From NCBI GenBank assembly GCA_947495685.1, contig CANLZY010000043.1, positions 1 through 35,328 of the forward strand: a stretch of 35,328 nt of DNA. Reading direction: 5' to 3'. This document shows, piece by piece, positions 1-8,344 of the stretch. Source of the DNA: an uncultured Tropicimonas sp. Lineage in GTDB: Bacteria; Pseudomonadota; Alphaproteobacteria; Rhodobacterales; Rhodobacteraceae. The notes under the pieces are model-generated. The model had not been told where the DNA came from. It saw only the letters and a program-made list of their open reading frames with translations, and ran no database searches. The stretch's first letter is position 1; each line of letters opens with the position of its first letter. Position numbers and translations under genes: made by a program.

Positions 1-37
1 GCCCAACTGCTCATACCGCCCAGCTATCAAACTGGAT

Positions 38-811
38 TCATGAGGTGAATCCTGCACGCGATTTGTGCAACAAAGCCCTGGAAATGCATCCGGGGGCGTC
101 GTCTGCCAGCGAGGCACGGGTGGTCTGCGCCAAGTGCCAAGCCAAGACTTGATTGCTGCTCAGGACCGGAATGCCCAATTCCGACTCCAGGGACCCGATG
201 ATGTCGAGGGTGCGCAGGTTGGTGCAGGACAGAAAAACCGCCTGAACCCCCGGCGCCACGGCCCGCGCGGCGGCCCTGACGGATGTCGGGTCGATCCGCG
301 CCACCCGCGCCTCGACCTCTTCGCCGAAAGAGACGCAGTCGCCCACGATGATCCCCGCTGCCTCGAAGGCATCCCGCACCGGCCCCGCGACGGAAGCGAC
401 ATAGGGCGTCACGAGGCCGATGCGCGTCACATCCAGAGCCCGAAAGGCCGCCAAAGCCGCTGTCAGCGGGTCGGTAATGGTCCGAGCGGCTACGCCCTGC
501 CTCACCATTGCAGCCACCGCATCTGCTCCGATCAGTGTTGTCCCTGACGTGCAGCCGTAGCCCACCGCATCGAACTGGGCGGCGCGTGGGAATAGCTTTG
601 CGGCCCGCGGCAGGTCTGCCTTCATCGCGGCAATCGTGTCGATCGTCAGCGCGTCCCCCGAGGGGATGCGGCTCACGTGAATGGCGGTGGTGCGTTCGGT
701 GAACAGGCGGCGCATGTCTTGCTCCAGCGTCTCGTCCGCTTGCAGCACGATCAGCCCAAGGGTGGCGTTGGTGCCGATGGGGCCGGTCAGACCATAGGTC
801 ATCTGTCTCAT
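38..811 (-). CDS. Asp/Glu racemase-family (maleate isomerase/EutA-like) protein
   Basis: This 257-residue protein belongs to the Asp/Glu/hydantoin racemase superfamily (maleate cis-trans isomerase, arylmalonate decarboxylase and EutA-like branch). Two cysteine motifs are visible where the family places its catalytic pair: Cys87 in GYGCTSGT and Cys196 in FLSCTNLRT. There is no signal peptide, so it should be cytoplasmic. The ATG at 811 overlaps the stop of the upstream M24 hydrolase by four bases (ATGA), which indicates translational coupling and decides the start; an in-frame ATG at 802 is a less likely alternative. It is the last gene of a three-gene operon with the M24 hydrolase and the PLP lyase. 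EutA-type proteins of ectoine-utilisation clusters have this general look, but the substrate here is unknown and the ectoine link is inference from context. Confidence 0.8.
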   Translation of the reverse strand: MRQMTYGLTGPIGTNATLGLIVLQADETLEQDMRRLFTERTTAIHVSRIPSGDALTIDTIAAMKADLPRAAKLFPRAAQFDAVGYGCTSGTTLIGADAVAAMVRQGVAARTITDPLTAALAAFRALDVTRIGLVTPYVASVAGPVRDAFEAAGIIVGDCVSFGEEVEARVARIDPTSVRAAARAVAPGVQAVFLSCTNLRTLDIIGSLESELGIPVLSSNQVLAWHLAQTTRASLADDAPGCISRALLHKSRAGFTS

Positions 812-1974
812 GTGCCGATCACCGGCAACTGGGCGGGCGCGCGACGCGACAGCAATTCCGGGCCTTCAGCGCGCAGGACGATGTTCTCCTCATGCACCAT
901 GATGCGCCCCGCCGCGATCTCGACCCCCGGTTCCAGCGTCAGCACCATTCCGGCCCGCAGTGTGGTGGTGTCCAACGGCGTCAAGGAGGGCCATTCAGTC
1001 AGGGTCAGCCCCAGACCGTGCCCAAGCCGCCCGCGACCTACGACCGAACCCGCCCGTGTGATGGCTTCTGCCATGATCCGGTGACCATCACGGGCCTGCA
1101 TGCCAGGGCGCAGTGTGGACAGGGCGGCGTCGGTGGCGGCATGAAGCGCGTCATGGGCGCAGCGCACGTCGTCAGGTGGCGGACCGATGGCAAAGTTGCG
1201 GTCGAAGTCACAGAAATAACCATCCTTGACCGCGCCCGTATCCAGCATCAACACGTCGCCCGCCTGCAATGCCCTGTCATCCGACGGAGAGATCACGTCG
1301 CCATACCCACCCGGTCCGGCGGCGCCAGCGACATAGCTGACCCAATCGGCACCCGCTGCCAGCAGCGCGATCTGGAAATCCCGGAACACCTGCGACAGAG
1401 GAACGCCGCAACGGGCAAAATCCGTCACTTGCTCATAGGCGGCATCGGCGACCCCACAGGTGGTGCGGATCTTTGCGATCTCAGCCTCTGACTTGATTTC
1501 CCTGACCCGCAAGACGGCGGAGGTGCCATCGACGAATACGCGCGGCGCGATGCGGTCCTGCACGCGCATGAAGTCTGCCAGCGGCATCCGCAGGTGGGTT
1601 TCCGGCCCCATAGGCACGCCGATCCGGCCTTGCGGTGGCACAAGATCCGCCAACGCGCCTGCCAGCAGGCTGACACCGTCATTGGATGGGTCCGGGGCCT
1701 GCCAGGTACGAATATCGGCGATCCAGCACCGGCCCATCAGGTCCGCGCCGATCGTCGGAATGACGGCGAGCGGATCGCCGGACGCCGGCACGACCACGAA
1801 CCATGGCCGTGCCGGGCTTTCCCAGAACCGGGTGAGGAAACCGGTGGTATAAAAGACGTCGGCGGGCGACATCAGCAACAACGCATCAAGTCCGCCCGTT
1901 GCCATTTCCGCTTGCAGGGCCCGCGTCCGGCGGCGGAACTCCTCGGCCGGGAAAACCTGGGACCGGTCAGGCAT
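808..1974 (-). CDS. M24-family metallohydrolase (Xaa-Pro peptidase/ectoine hydrolase-like)
   Basis: The 388-residue protein has the two-domain layout of creatinase/prolidase-type M24 enzymes: an N-terminal domain to about residue 155, then the pita-bread fold. The five metal ligands can be placed: Asp245 (LDTGAV), Asp256 (CDFDRN), His319 (RLGHGLGL), Glu348 (LTLEPGVE) and a Glu at 362-363 (VHEENI). It should therefore bind a dinuclear metal centre and hydrolyse a C-N bond. Members of this family include Xaa-Pro dipeptidases, creatinase and the ectoine hydrolase DoeA/EutD. The gene overlaps the upstream PLP lyase by eight bases and the downstream racemase-family gene by four. Partnership with an EutA-like racemase points to degradation of a small cyclic or amidated amino-acid derivative, but the true substrate cannot be read from the sequence. 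Confidence 0.85.
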   Translation of the reverse strand: MPDRSQVFPAEEFRRRTRALQAEMATGGLDALLLMSPADVFYTTGFLTRFWESPARPWFVVVPASGDPLAVIPTIGADLMGRCWIADIRTWQAPDPSNDGVSLLAGALADLVPPQGRIGVPMGPETHLRMPLADFMRVQDRIAPRVFVDGTSAVLRVREIKSEAEIAKIRTTCGVADAAYEQVTDFARCGVPLSQVFRDFQIALLAAGADWVSYVAGAAGPGGYGDVISPSDDRALQAGDVLMLDTGAVKDGYFCDFDRNFAIGPPPDDVRCAHDALHAATDAALSTLRPGMQARDGHRIMAEAITRAGSVVGRGRLGHGLGLTLTEWPSLTPLDTTTLRAGMVLTLEPGVEIAAGRIMVHEENIVLRAEGPELLSRRAPAQLPVIGT

Positions 1975-3010
1975 CCTCAGGCCCCTCGCTCAGGATGCAC
2001 AGGACGTGACTGTCGGCATCTGTATCAGCCAACCCGGCCAGCAGCGCCGCCACGCCTGCGGCTCCCGACGGCGTCGACGGCCACCCGGCGCTTTCCACGG
2101 CGGCGGCCCCTGTCGCGGCCTCGGCCTCGGTCAAGGTCACGAAGCGGTCGGCGTCGCGCGCCAGATCTGCCAGCGCCAGCATGGACGGCGTCTTGCAATC
2201 CAACCGCCCCATGGCCGAGACCGGCCCCGTCGTTTCTACCACGTGCCCCGCCCGTATACTCTCGATCAGGGCCGGGGCGGCTTCTGGTTCCACCACGATC
2301 ACCTGCGGCGCGTCACCCCAGGCCAGGCGCAGTTCCGCGGCGACGGCGGCGGCCAAGCCGCCGACACCCGCCTGCAACAGGATATGCGTCGGGCGATCCG
2401 TCATCTGATCCGCGATCTCGGTCGCGATCTGACGGTAGCCTTCCATCACCCGGAACGGCAGATCGACATAACCGGGCCATGACCCATCTGACAGCAGGGT
2501 CCAGCCCTGCGCCTTTGCCGCGTCACCTGCTGCCACCATGCTCGCCTCGTAATCCGCGCCAGCCCGCACGACCTGCGCCCCCATGCCTCGCAAGCGCGCA
2601 GCAAAACCTTCAGGCACGGTCTGTGCCAGATAGATGACGGCGGTGGCACCGAACAGCCGCGCACCCGCCGCCACGGACAGGCCATGATTGCCGGCGCTCG
2701 CCGTGACATATGTGCGATCCGAGAGCGCCGTCGGCAAAACGCCGCCTGCCTGCGCTGCGGCGCGGGCAATGGCGTAAGCGGCCCCCAGCGCCTTGAAGCT
2801 GCCAAGCCCCATGCGCCCGCGTTCGTCCTTGATCGTCACCCGCGCAACACCTGCCCTTGCAGCGAGACCTGAGGCGTCACGCAGCGGCGTCCGTTGATGC
2901 CGGGGGCATTGAGCCAGCAGCGCCGCCACGGCACCCGCGTCCGCGCCGGGGCGCGGTTGCAGATCGGGCAGGCCAGCCCCGCGATAGGGATTTCCAAAAG
3001 TTCTGGTCAT
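1967..3010 (-). CDS. PLP-dependent ammonia-lyase, diaminopropionate ammonia-lyase-like
   Basis: A 347-residue fold type II PLP enzyme. The Schiff-base lysine is Lys73 in GLGSFKALGAA, the substrate-loop motif is SAGNHG around residues 105-110, and a glycine-rich phosphate loop reads AGVGGLAAAV. The GSFKALG plus SAGNHG combination is closest to diaminopropionate ammonia-lyases and threonine dehydratases. It is somewhat shorter than the roughly 400 residues of the E. coli diaminopropionate enzyme. It likely eliminates ammonia from a 2,3-diamino acid or beta-hydroxy amino acid. The ATG at 3010 has a purine-rich GAGGG upstream. It is the first gene of the operon with the M24 hydrolase and racemase-family enzyme, so the three probably act in sequence on one nitrogenous compound. 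EutB of ectoine utilisation is an alternative assignment. Confidence 0.8.
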   Translation of the reverse strand: MTRTFGNPYRGAGLPDLQPRPGADAGAVAALLAQCPRHQRTPLRDASGLAARAGVARVTIKDERGRMGLGSFKALGAAYAIARAAAQAGGVLPTALSDRTYVTASAGNHGLSVAAGARLFGATAVIYLAQTVPEGFAARLRGMGAQVVRAGADYEASMVAAGDAAKAQGWTLLSDGSWPGYVDLPFRVMEGYRQIATEIADQMTDRPTHILLQAGVGGLAAAVAAELRLAWGDAPQVIVVEPEAAPALIESIRAGHVVETTGPVSAMGRLDCKTPSMLALADLARDADRFVTLTEAEAATGAAAVESAGWPSTPSGAAGVAALLAGLADTDADSHVLCILSEGPEDA

Positions 3011-3203
3011 TGGGCAGCCCTCTTCATTTCATCCCATGGTCTTCGGGAAAGGTATCCAAGGTTTGGATTCGATGCATGCCGTAAACGAAAAAACGCATGG
3101 CGTTCCCGACCTTTCTCTCCGGTGGAATGCGTGAGTAGCATTCCTGATCGAACGCGGCCTCCTCGAAAGTGTCCGGGCTCACCACTCTACCGCTCGAAGG
3201 GAT

Positions 3204-3245
3204 CGCTCCATAGCGTCGCCTTTCGATGGCGGACGCTATGGAGCG
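3204..3245. repeat. Perfect 14-bp inverted repeat, 14-nt loop
   Basis: Arms CGCTCCATAGCGTC (3204-3217) and GACGCTATGGAGCG (3232-3245) are exact reverse complements separated by 14 bases. No T-run follows on either strand, so it is not a standard terminator. It lies between the divergent PLP-lyase operon leader and the IS66 tnpA relic. It may be a palindromic operator, a leftover IS end, or a mobile palindrome. Confidence 0.75.
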
Positions 3246-3281
3246 CCTGATGGTGCGTCGGACGAAGAGAAGCGGTCGACC

Positions 3282-3536
3282 GACTTTCAGACGACGGCAC
3301 CGGGTGTTTCCGTGGCTCAAGTTGCGCGTCGGCATGCGATGAATTCCAATATGGTTTTCAAATGGCTGCATGATCCGCGCGATGCTCCTGACACGAAGCC
3401 GGTGTTGGAGGAAGGTACGAGGTTTGTGGCCTGCTTCCTGCCGATCGAGATTGCCGATGGGGCTCGGATCGGCGATACATCTGAATCCATTGATCCTGAG
3501 GCTCTGGCCGGGCTGATCCGAGGTCTGACCCCATGA
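3282..3536 (+). pseudogene. IS66 TnpA fragment
   Basis: The reading frame gives APGVSVAQVARRH followed by NMVFKWL and CFLPIEI, the typical IS66 TnpA helix-turn-helix region and its C-terminal tail. The normal N-terminal start region is degraded. The stop overlaps the ATG of tnpB by four bases, as in intact IS66 elements. Confidence 0.75.
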
Positions 3537-3770
3537 TCCCGGTTTCGGCGAATACGCGGGTGTGGCTTGCGGCCGGCGTGTCCGACATGCGACGGGGTTG
3601 TACGGCCAAGGCGCTTGTCTGTTTTCAAGCGGCTGAAGAAGGGGCGGTTGGTCTGGCCATCGGCCAACGAGGGCAAGATCGCACTGCCCCCCAGTTGACG
3701 ACGCTGCTGGAAGGGAGTGACTGACGTCTTCCGCAACGTAGCTGGAAGCCGCTCAAAGCAGGCCAGATGG
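3533..3770 (+). pseudogene. IS66 TnpB fragment with internal deletion
   Basis: The first residues read [20 protein letters not shown], the IS66 TnpB N-terminus. The following middle segment (about 50 residues in intact TnpB) is missing, and the sequence resumes in other frames with [11 protein letters not shown] and LLEGSD, the TnpB C-terminal region. Deletion plus frameshift make it non-functional. Confidence 0.75.
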
Positions 3771-3785
3771 GTCAGGAATGACCCA

Positions 3786-4650
3786 TCCGGGATTCCTTGG
3801 ATCATACGGATCGGATATCATCCGATCATGCTGGACATGGCTCAATCCTGCCCGAATATCTCGATAAACCGCGAAAGTTCAGGGCGCTTCTGCTGGCCAA
3901 AGTGAAGTTGCAGGCCGCGCAAATCGAAAGCCAGCGAGATCTCGGTCGCCGAGATGACCGAAAAGCTGGAATACTTCCCGCATGATGCATCGTGAACCGC
4001 ATCGTGCGGCTGCGATAAGGTAGCTCAAGCCGTTTCGCCGTCGCGTCCGATCGAGCGAGGCCGGCAAGGTCGCGGCCTGCTGGCAACAAATACGCCGATC
4101 ATCTGCCGCGATGTCGCCAAGGTCAGATCTACGAGCGCAATGGGATCCACCTCGGGTGTTCTACGCTGGCGGATTGGGTCGGCAAGCCCACGGCGGCGCT
4201 GGCGCCACCGGCAGATGCGATTGGCCTGTATGTGTCAACCGGACAGGCCGTTTTCGCGGACGGAACTCCTTTGAAGATGCTGGCGCCCGGCACCGGCAAG
4301 ACCGCGAAGACACGGCTGTGGGCCCATGGCCGGGACGAACGGCTGTGGGGCGGCAATACACCACCCGGCATCTTTGTATCGGTACTCGCCCAACCGAATG
4401 GCCCGCATCCGAAGGTTGATCCCACAGATTTCCGTGGCTGGATGCACGCGGACGGAATTTCGGATTCGAGGATATCGACCGATCTGGCAGCATCCGCGAG
4501 TGCGCCCGCAGGGCGGATGTTTGGCGCAAGGCCGCCGACGTCCATAAAGCCCGGGGCTCGGCCATTCCGGCAAGACCATCGGGCGCATCCCGCAGTTCCG
4601 CTCGGTAGAGGCGTAGGCGCGGGGATTGCCGCGAGGCAGACGCGTGACCA
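3786..4650 (+). pseudogene. IS66 TnpC transposase, multiply frameshifted
   Basis: Scattered frames rebuild the IS66 TnpC order: an N-terminal coiled segment (about 3860-3960), CxxC-region remnants, STLADWVGK around 4160-4185, the FADGTPLKMLAPGTGKT block near 4255-4305, RLWAHGRDERLWGG around 4315-4350 and GWMHADG around 4437-4455. These include the first catalytic Asp region of the DDE domain. At least three frame changes prevent a continuous protein. Confidence 0.8.
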
Positions 4651-4774
4651 CGCCCATGAGGAACCACCTGAAGACCCGGTTGCAAACTGCGCGCGCGGTC
4701 CCAGGACCAACGCGCATCACGCCACGACAAGCCGTTGCGCTTGACATGGCGTGATCCTGCTATGCCCCTGCCGA

Positions 4775-4866
4775 ATATCGCCTCTTGGCCTTCTGCCAGG
4801 GTTCGGAACCTGCGGCCGATGGCGCTCCATCTGCGCCTCGCTCACCCAGAAACGCCCGCTCAACAT
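4775..4866 (-). pseudogene. IS5-family transposase N-terminal fragment
   Basis: The minus-strand frame reads MLSGRFWVSEAQMERHRPQV followed by PNPGRRPRGD. This matches the conserved N-terminus of IS5-family transposases (FWL-DEQ ... P..GRPRVDDR) and resembles the second IS5 relic near 12250. The rest of the gene is absent. From 4867 to 5012 nothing recognisable was seen. Confidence 0.6.
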
Positions 4867-5012
4867 GTGCCCAATGTCTGGGAGTGTGAACCGTGCGGAC
4901 CGACCAAGCAAAAACGGAATGACGGGTCCCGACACCAGGACAGCCTTTCGCCAATGCACGCTCCGTCGCGCAATCCTGTTTCATGCAGGAGTCTCAGCCG
5001 ATGACGTAGGCT

Positions 5013-5445
5013 TCAGGTTGGTCGCGGCGGGGCGACATGGACGCTGTCGCACCGTTCGTCACCAACCCGGATCGTTCGGGTCGCGCCTCCCGTTGGGCGG
5101 AAACCGAGCCGGGCATACAGCTGGAGAAAGACGGTGTTTCGCGGGTCGATATCCGCCTCCAACCGGAGGATCGGCAAGCTCGCGACGACATGCGGCATGA
5201 TCGCGATCAGGGCCGGATGCGCAGGTTCATGGCCCCAATGATCCGGATGAAGGATGAAACGGATTTCGTCCTTGAGCAGGCGGACCGGCCATTGATGCCA
5301 GAAGCCGTGCGGTTTGCGCGCTATCCTTGTGCGGCAGGCTGTCCCAATCACGCATGGCCAAAGGATGCGAAAAGACCCGGTGCAGATCCTCCAGATCCTG
5401 CAAATGCGCGCGTCGCAGCAGGAACCACCCTGTCGTGATAATGCC
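5013..5445 (-). pseudogene. GNAT-family N-acetyltransferase, frameshifted
   Basis: Two minus-strand frames together give a RimJ/RimL-like GNAT protein. The N-terminal part is GWFLLRRAHLQDLEDLHRVF followed by HPLAMRDWDSLPH; the C-terminal part, in another frame, is IRFILHPDHWGHE, LRLEADIDPRNTVFLQLYARLGF and DERCDSVHVA. The frame changes near 5260-5300, and the acetyl-CoA-binding loop region appears shortened. A functional GNAT of this kind acetylates a protein N-terminus or small molecule; this copy is broken. From 5446 to 5661 no gene was recognised. Confidence 0.75.
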
Positions 5446-5661
5446 GTTTCCCGATCGGCCGGGGCCGGGGTTCGGTTCATCAGGCACCTTCGTTGCGTTG
5501 CCATCTGTCGAGCCCGACCTGAAGCAACCCTTTGACCGACCGCCTCTGGCTTTTGGCGGCGCAACAGTCTGCGCGACCTGAAAGGCCGCACTTCTTCGCC
5601 AAACGGCATGGACTCGCAGGCACATATCCCGAAAGCCAATTCACCAACCGCCAGACACCCG

Positions 5662-6234
5662 TCAGGTCTGGATGAACCCGACCGGATCGATGGTGCCCAC
5701 CGCGCCATAAGACGGCGAATACTCGAAGCTGTTGCCAACCGCGCTATCCGCTCCAAGGTATTCGATTCCCGCATCGGGATCGAGAATGACAAAGAGGGAG
5801 GGGTCGGCCTTGGTCGCCCCAACGCAGACAACGAAATGTCCACCGCCACCATCCCAGTTGAACCCCAGCAGGGCGGGATGATTGCGGGAGGCGCCGCGCA
5901 ACTGTTCTATCCCATGCACGAATTTCGCATTCGGAATGCCGAGCGGTTTGGACCGCACCGCTGGCAGAACATCGTTTTCCAATGATCCATAGATGTCCCA
6001 GGACGTTGCGGTTGCCACATCCGCGCCCTGATAGCTCATACCGGTATTGGCCATACCGAGCTGGTTCATGCCCACCATGCCGCGTGTGACCGATTCGCCG
6101 ATTGGCTTGTTGTGATAGAGGGATTTCACGATCCTCACCGAAGTTGGTCCGCAAGACATATCCCTGTTCTGTTGAGGAAATTCCCACCAGCGATTGTCCA
6201 AATCCTTGGCTCTGAATATTCTGGTTCCTGACAT
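5662..6234 (-). CDS. Papain-like (C39/C70-type) cysteine protease
   Basis: A 190-residue protein with the signature of a compact papain-fold cysteine peptidase: Gln21-22 followed by Cys28 in the MSCGPTS motif, His133 in GGGGHFVVCVG, and Asp152/Asp154 in ILDPDAG. These would form the oxyanion Gln and the Cys-His-Asp triad. No signal peptide or membrane segment is visible. The start at 6234 was chosen because AAGGGG sits just upstream of its ATG and because the open frame upstream of it shows no family similarity. Similar small domains occur in bacteriocin-processing peptidases and in secreted effectors, but no bacteriocin precursor or dedicated exporter is seen here. It appears intact although its neighbours are all pseudogenes. 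The substrate is unknown. Confidence 0.75.
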   Translation of the reverse strand: MSGTRIFRAKDLDNRWWEFPQQNRDMSCGPTSVRIVKSLYHNKPIGESVTRGMVGMNQLGMANTGMSYQGADVATATSWDIYGSLENDVLPAVRSKPLGIPNAKFVHGIEQLRGASRNHPALLGFNWDGGGGHFVVCVGATKADPSLFVILDPDAGIEYLGADSAVGNSFEYSPSYGAVGTIDPVGFIQT

Positions 6235-6458
6235 TGGTCGCCCCTTTGCAACAGCGTTCGAAATACTGAACGCCCATGGTCCATCGTGCCGAGTCGCGGT
6301 CTTTCGATCAAGCATAGACGGGCGATGCGCGTCGGCATGGGCGCGGTATGCCTCGCGTAACGGACCCCACGGGCCAGCGAAAAGGAGTTCCTCCGACCTT
6401 CCTTGAAGCGACTTCGTCAAGGTCAACCAGGCGGAAATCCGGGACGTCGTGATCGAGC

Positions 6459-6800
6459 ATGAACGAGATCTTTCTGGGCATGATCGAGGTGGGCCGTCTG
6501 GTCGTGACTCTGGATGCCGACCGGATCGAAATCTCCCTGTTTTCGCTTCAGGTGACGCTGGGCGCGGTGGTGATTGCCGCCGTGCTTTGCATTCCTCTGG
6601 TCGCATGTCTGGCGATGCAGGAGATTGAGGCGATGCCGGTGGAGACCGACACGGCAGGCACACGGATCGTGATGTCGACGCATGATCTGGGTCAGGCGCG
6701 ACATCTGGCCAGCGAGGTGCTCTTCGTGCAGCGAGGTAATATTTGGGAAACGGCACCGGCGACGAGGTTCTTCGATGCGGCTCGGACGGAGGAGCCGTTC
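6459..6800 (+). pseudogene. Fused remnant of tungstate transporter tupB (permease) and tupC (ATPase)
   Basis: One open frame begins MNEIFLGMIEVGRLVVTLDA and continues SLQVTLGAVVIAAVLCIPL, the N-terminus of a TupB-type tungstate ABC permease. After about 54 residues it switches without a stop to GTRIVMSTHDLGQARHLASE, LFVQRGNIWE and FFDAARTEE, the C-terminal H-loop region of the TupC ATPase. Most of TupB and the ATP-binding core of TupC are gone, so one large in-frame deletion is inferred. The frame runs on into sequence antisense to the MBL gene, where it is not meaningful. No TupA-like binding protein was found upstream. Confidence 0.75.
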
Positions 6801-6938
6801 GCTGCGGATGCTGCACTCGCCGCCGTGCTCACCCGGCACTCGGCACCATGGGGCGGGATCGGGCGCTCGAAGTGGCCTTCACCAAGATTCGCCCAGCGAC
6901 ACTCCCGTCGTTCTGGTGACTATCACGAGGCTTGGTTG

Positions 6939-8228
6939 CTAATTGGGTTCATACCACGGCTTTTCCGTCCGCCAATCGACATCCGCGAGATCGTTCTCCT
7001 TGGAGAACGCATCCAGCATGTCGTTCTGCGCATTCAACCCCGGGCCCCATTCTCCAGCCCGAATGAACTCGCTGGTCGGATCCGGAATGCTCGGATCCGG
7101 CGGCGGCTGCCGGGTCGGTCCGAGAACGGCGCTGGCGCGATCCGTAGACACCGCCATGCGTTCGGTGACACCGTCCTTGGTGATGTTCCAGGTCATCATG
7201 TCCATCGCGATCGACAGCGGGCCATCATAGGTCGTGCGAATGTCCAGAAGCAGTTGCGGGTGCGCCTCTTCCATCGTGTAATAGGCCACCGCGTGACCAG
7301 GGGCGATCTCGCTCATGACCTTGCCAAAGGCGGGACCGGAGCTGTGGAACTCACAGCAGGCACGCCAGGCCAGTTGCGCGGGTTGCCCGTAATCCTGCTT
7401 GAAGTATTCCGGGCTGGCAAACGCTTCGTGGATCACGAAATCCGCGTCCCTGGTGTGCTCAACGAACCACTTGTTGGGGGAGGTGTCGCCGCCAAAGACC
7501 AGCTTCAGGCCGGCATATTCAATGATGTAGCTGACGGGCCCATCGCCGGCATGGATCGCCGGAATTGAGCGAACGACGATCTCGCCATCGTCATAGACCA
7601 CTGTGTTTTCGCCGCGATAGTCGAACTCATTGACCGTGATCTGGCCCGGAATCGGCGTGATCTTGAATGCGCGGGTCTGATAGTCCCAGTTGAAGGCACG
7701 CAGGAAGCCGTCGACCGCGTACGCCGTTCCCATGTCCTCGGTCTGGCCGCTTGGCCCCCAGATTTCCAGCGGGACCGGCCGCCCCGCCGTCCATCCGCCG
7801 GCCCACAGCGCATCAAGATCGCCCCAGTGGTCGGTGTGCAGGTGGCTGATGAACACCTTGGTCAGGTACTCCGACGGGATCATCAATGCATTCAGGTTGC
7901 GCATCGACCCGGTGCCGATGTCGAAAATGAACTTCTCACCGTTGCCGAACTCGAACAGGAAGCAGGCCGAGGCCTGTCCGCGCCGCTGATCCGGCATGCC
8001 GGTGCCACAGGCAACCACGCGGACGTCTCCGTCGGCGAGCGCCTCGGTGCCCGGGTAGTAGACATAGCGATCTGGCGCTGTGCCGGTGCGGTCCGTCACA
8101 ACACCACCCGCGGCATAGGCTGCGCCTGTGTCGCTGTTCCCGATAAACAAAGCCGCGGCAATGCCGGTCGCGGCGAGCGCCGTGCCGGCAATCCCTGTTG
8201 CGAGCCAACCTGATGACAGTACCGCCAT
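6939..8228 (-). CDS. Exported MBL-fold metallohydrolase (arylsulfatase AtsA/GntH-like)
   Basis: The 429-residue protein starts with a hydrophobic segment (residues about 5-30) that should act as a signal peptide or membrane anchor. The metallo-beta-lactamase core follows, with the HxHxDH zinc motif HLHTDHWGD (His129, His131, Asp133, His134) and later FGGDTSPN and IPAIHAGDGP segments that supply further ligands. The long form with these motifs resembles the branch holding MBL-fold arylsulfatases and proteins annotated as GntH. The ATG at 8228 is preferred over an upstream TTG at 8240 because GGGGG lies 6-7 bases before it. A TetR-type operator lies 48 bases upstream, shared in sequence with the sulfatase operon. 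Function as a periplasmic ester or lactone hydrolase is inferred; the substrate is unknown. Confidence 0.8.
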   Translation of the reverse strand: MAVLSSGWLATGIAGTALAATGIAAALFIGNSDTGAAYAAGGVVTDRTGTAPDRYVYYPGTEALADGDVRVVACGTGMPDQRRGQASACFLFEFGNGEKFIFDIGTGSMRNLNALMIPSEYLTKVFISHLHTDHWGDLDALWAGGWTAGRPVPLEIWGPSGQTEDMGTAYAVDGFLRAFNWDYQTRAFKITPIPGQITVNEFDYRGENTVVYDDGEIVVRSIPAIHAGDGPVSYIIEYAGLKLVFGGDTSPNKWFVEHTRDADFVIHEAFASPEYFKQDYGQPAQLAWRACCEFHSSGPAFGKVMSEIAPGHAVAYYTMEEAHPQLLLDIRTTYDGPLSIAMDMMTWNITKDGVTERMAVSTDRASAVLGPTRQPPPDPSIPDPTSEFIRAGEWGPGLNAQNDMLDAFSKENDLADVDWRTEKPWYEPN

Positions 8229-8275
8229 AGCATCCCCCAAATCGAATTCACTCCAGGGAACACGTCAGTCCTTTT

Positions 8276-8291
8276 TAGACGAAAGCGTCTA
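8276..8291. promoter_or_regulatory. TetR operator 1
   Basis: TAGACGAAAGCGTCTA: perfect 6-bp arms around a 4-base spacer, between tetR's 3' end and the MBL hydrolase start. The arms and spacing are identical to operator 2 at 8961-8976. The site lies where the MBL gene promoter is expected, so binding should repress that gene. Confidence 0.75.
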
Positions 8292-8344
8292 GTTTCTTGT
8301 TAATTTTCTTGGCAAAACGCGCGCCCGGACCAATCGCGAACCAC

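Larger units (their letters stand above)
3246..4740 (+). mobile_element. Decayed IS66-family insertion sequence
   Basis: Three consecutive fragments match the order and content of IS66 elements: tnpA, an overlapping tnpB, then tnpC. All are damaged by internal deletions or frameshifts. No terminal inverted repeats were confidently located, so the boundaries are approximate. The element is almost certainly immobile. Confidence 0.8.

Noticed and set aside
1594-2637. Plus-strand frame of 347 codons
   Set aside because: It lies opposite the M24 hydrolase and PLP lyase and is arginine/proline-rich, typical of a shadow frame.
5662-6816. Longer form of the cysteine protease (384 codons)
   Set aside because: The extra N-terminal part is antisense to the tup remnant and low in protein character; the ATG at 6234 has its own ribosome-binding site.
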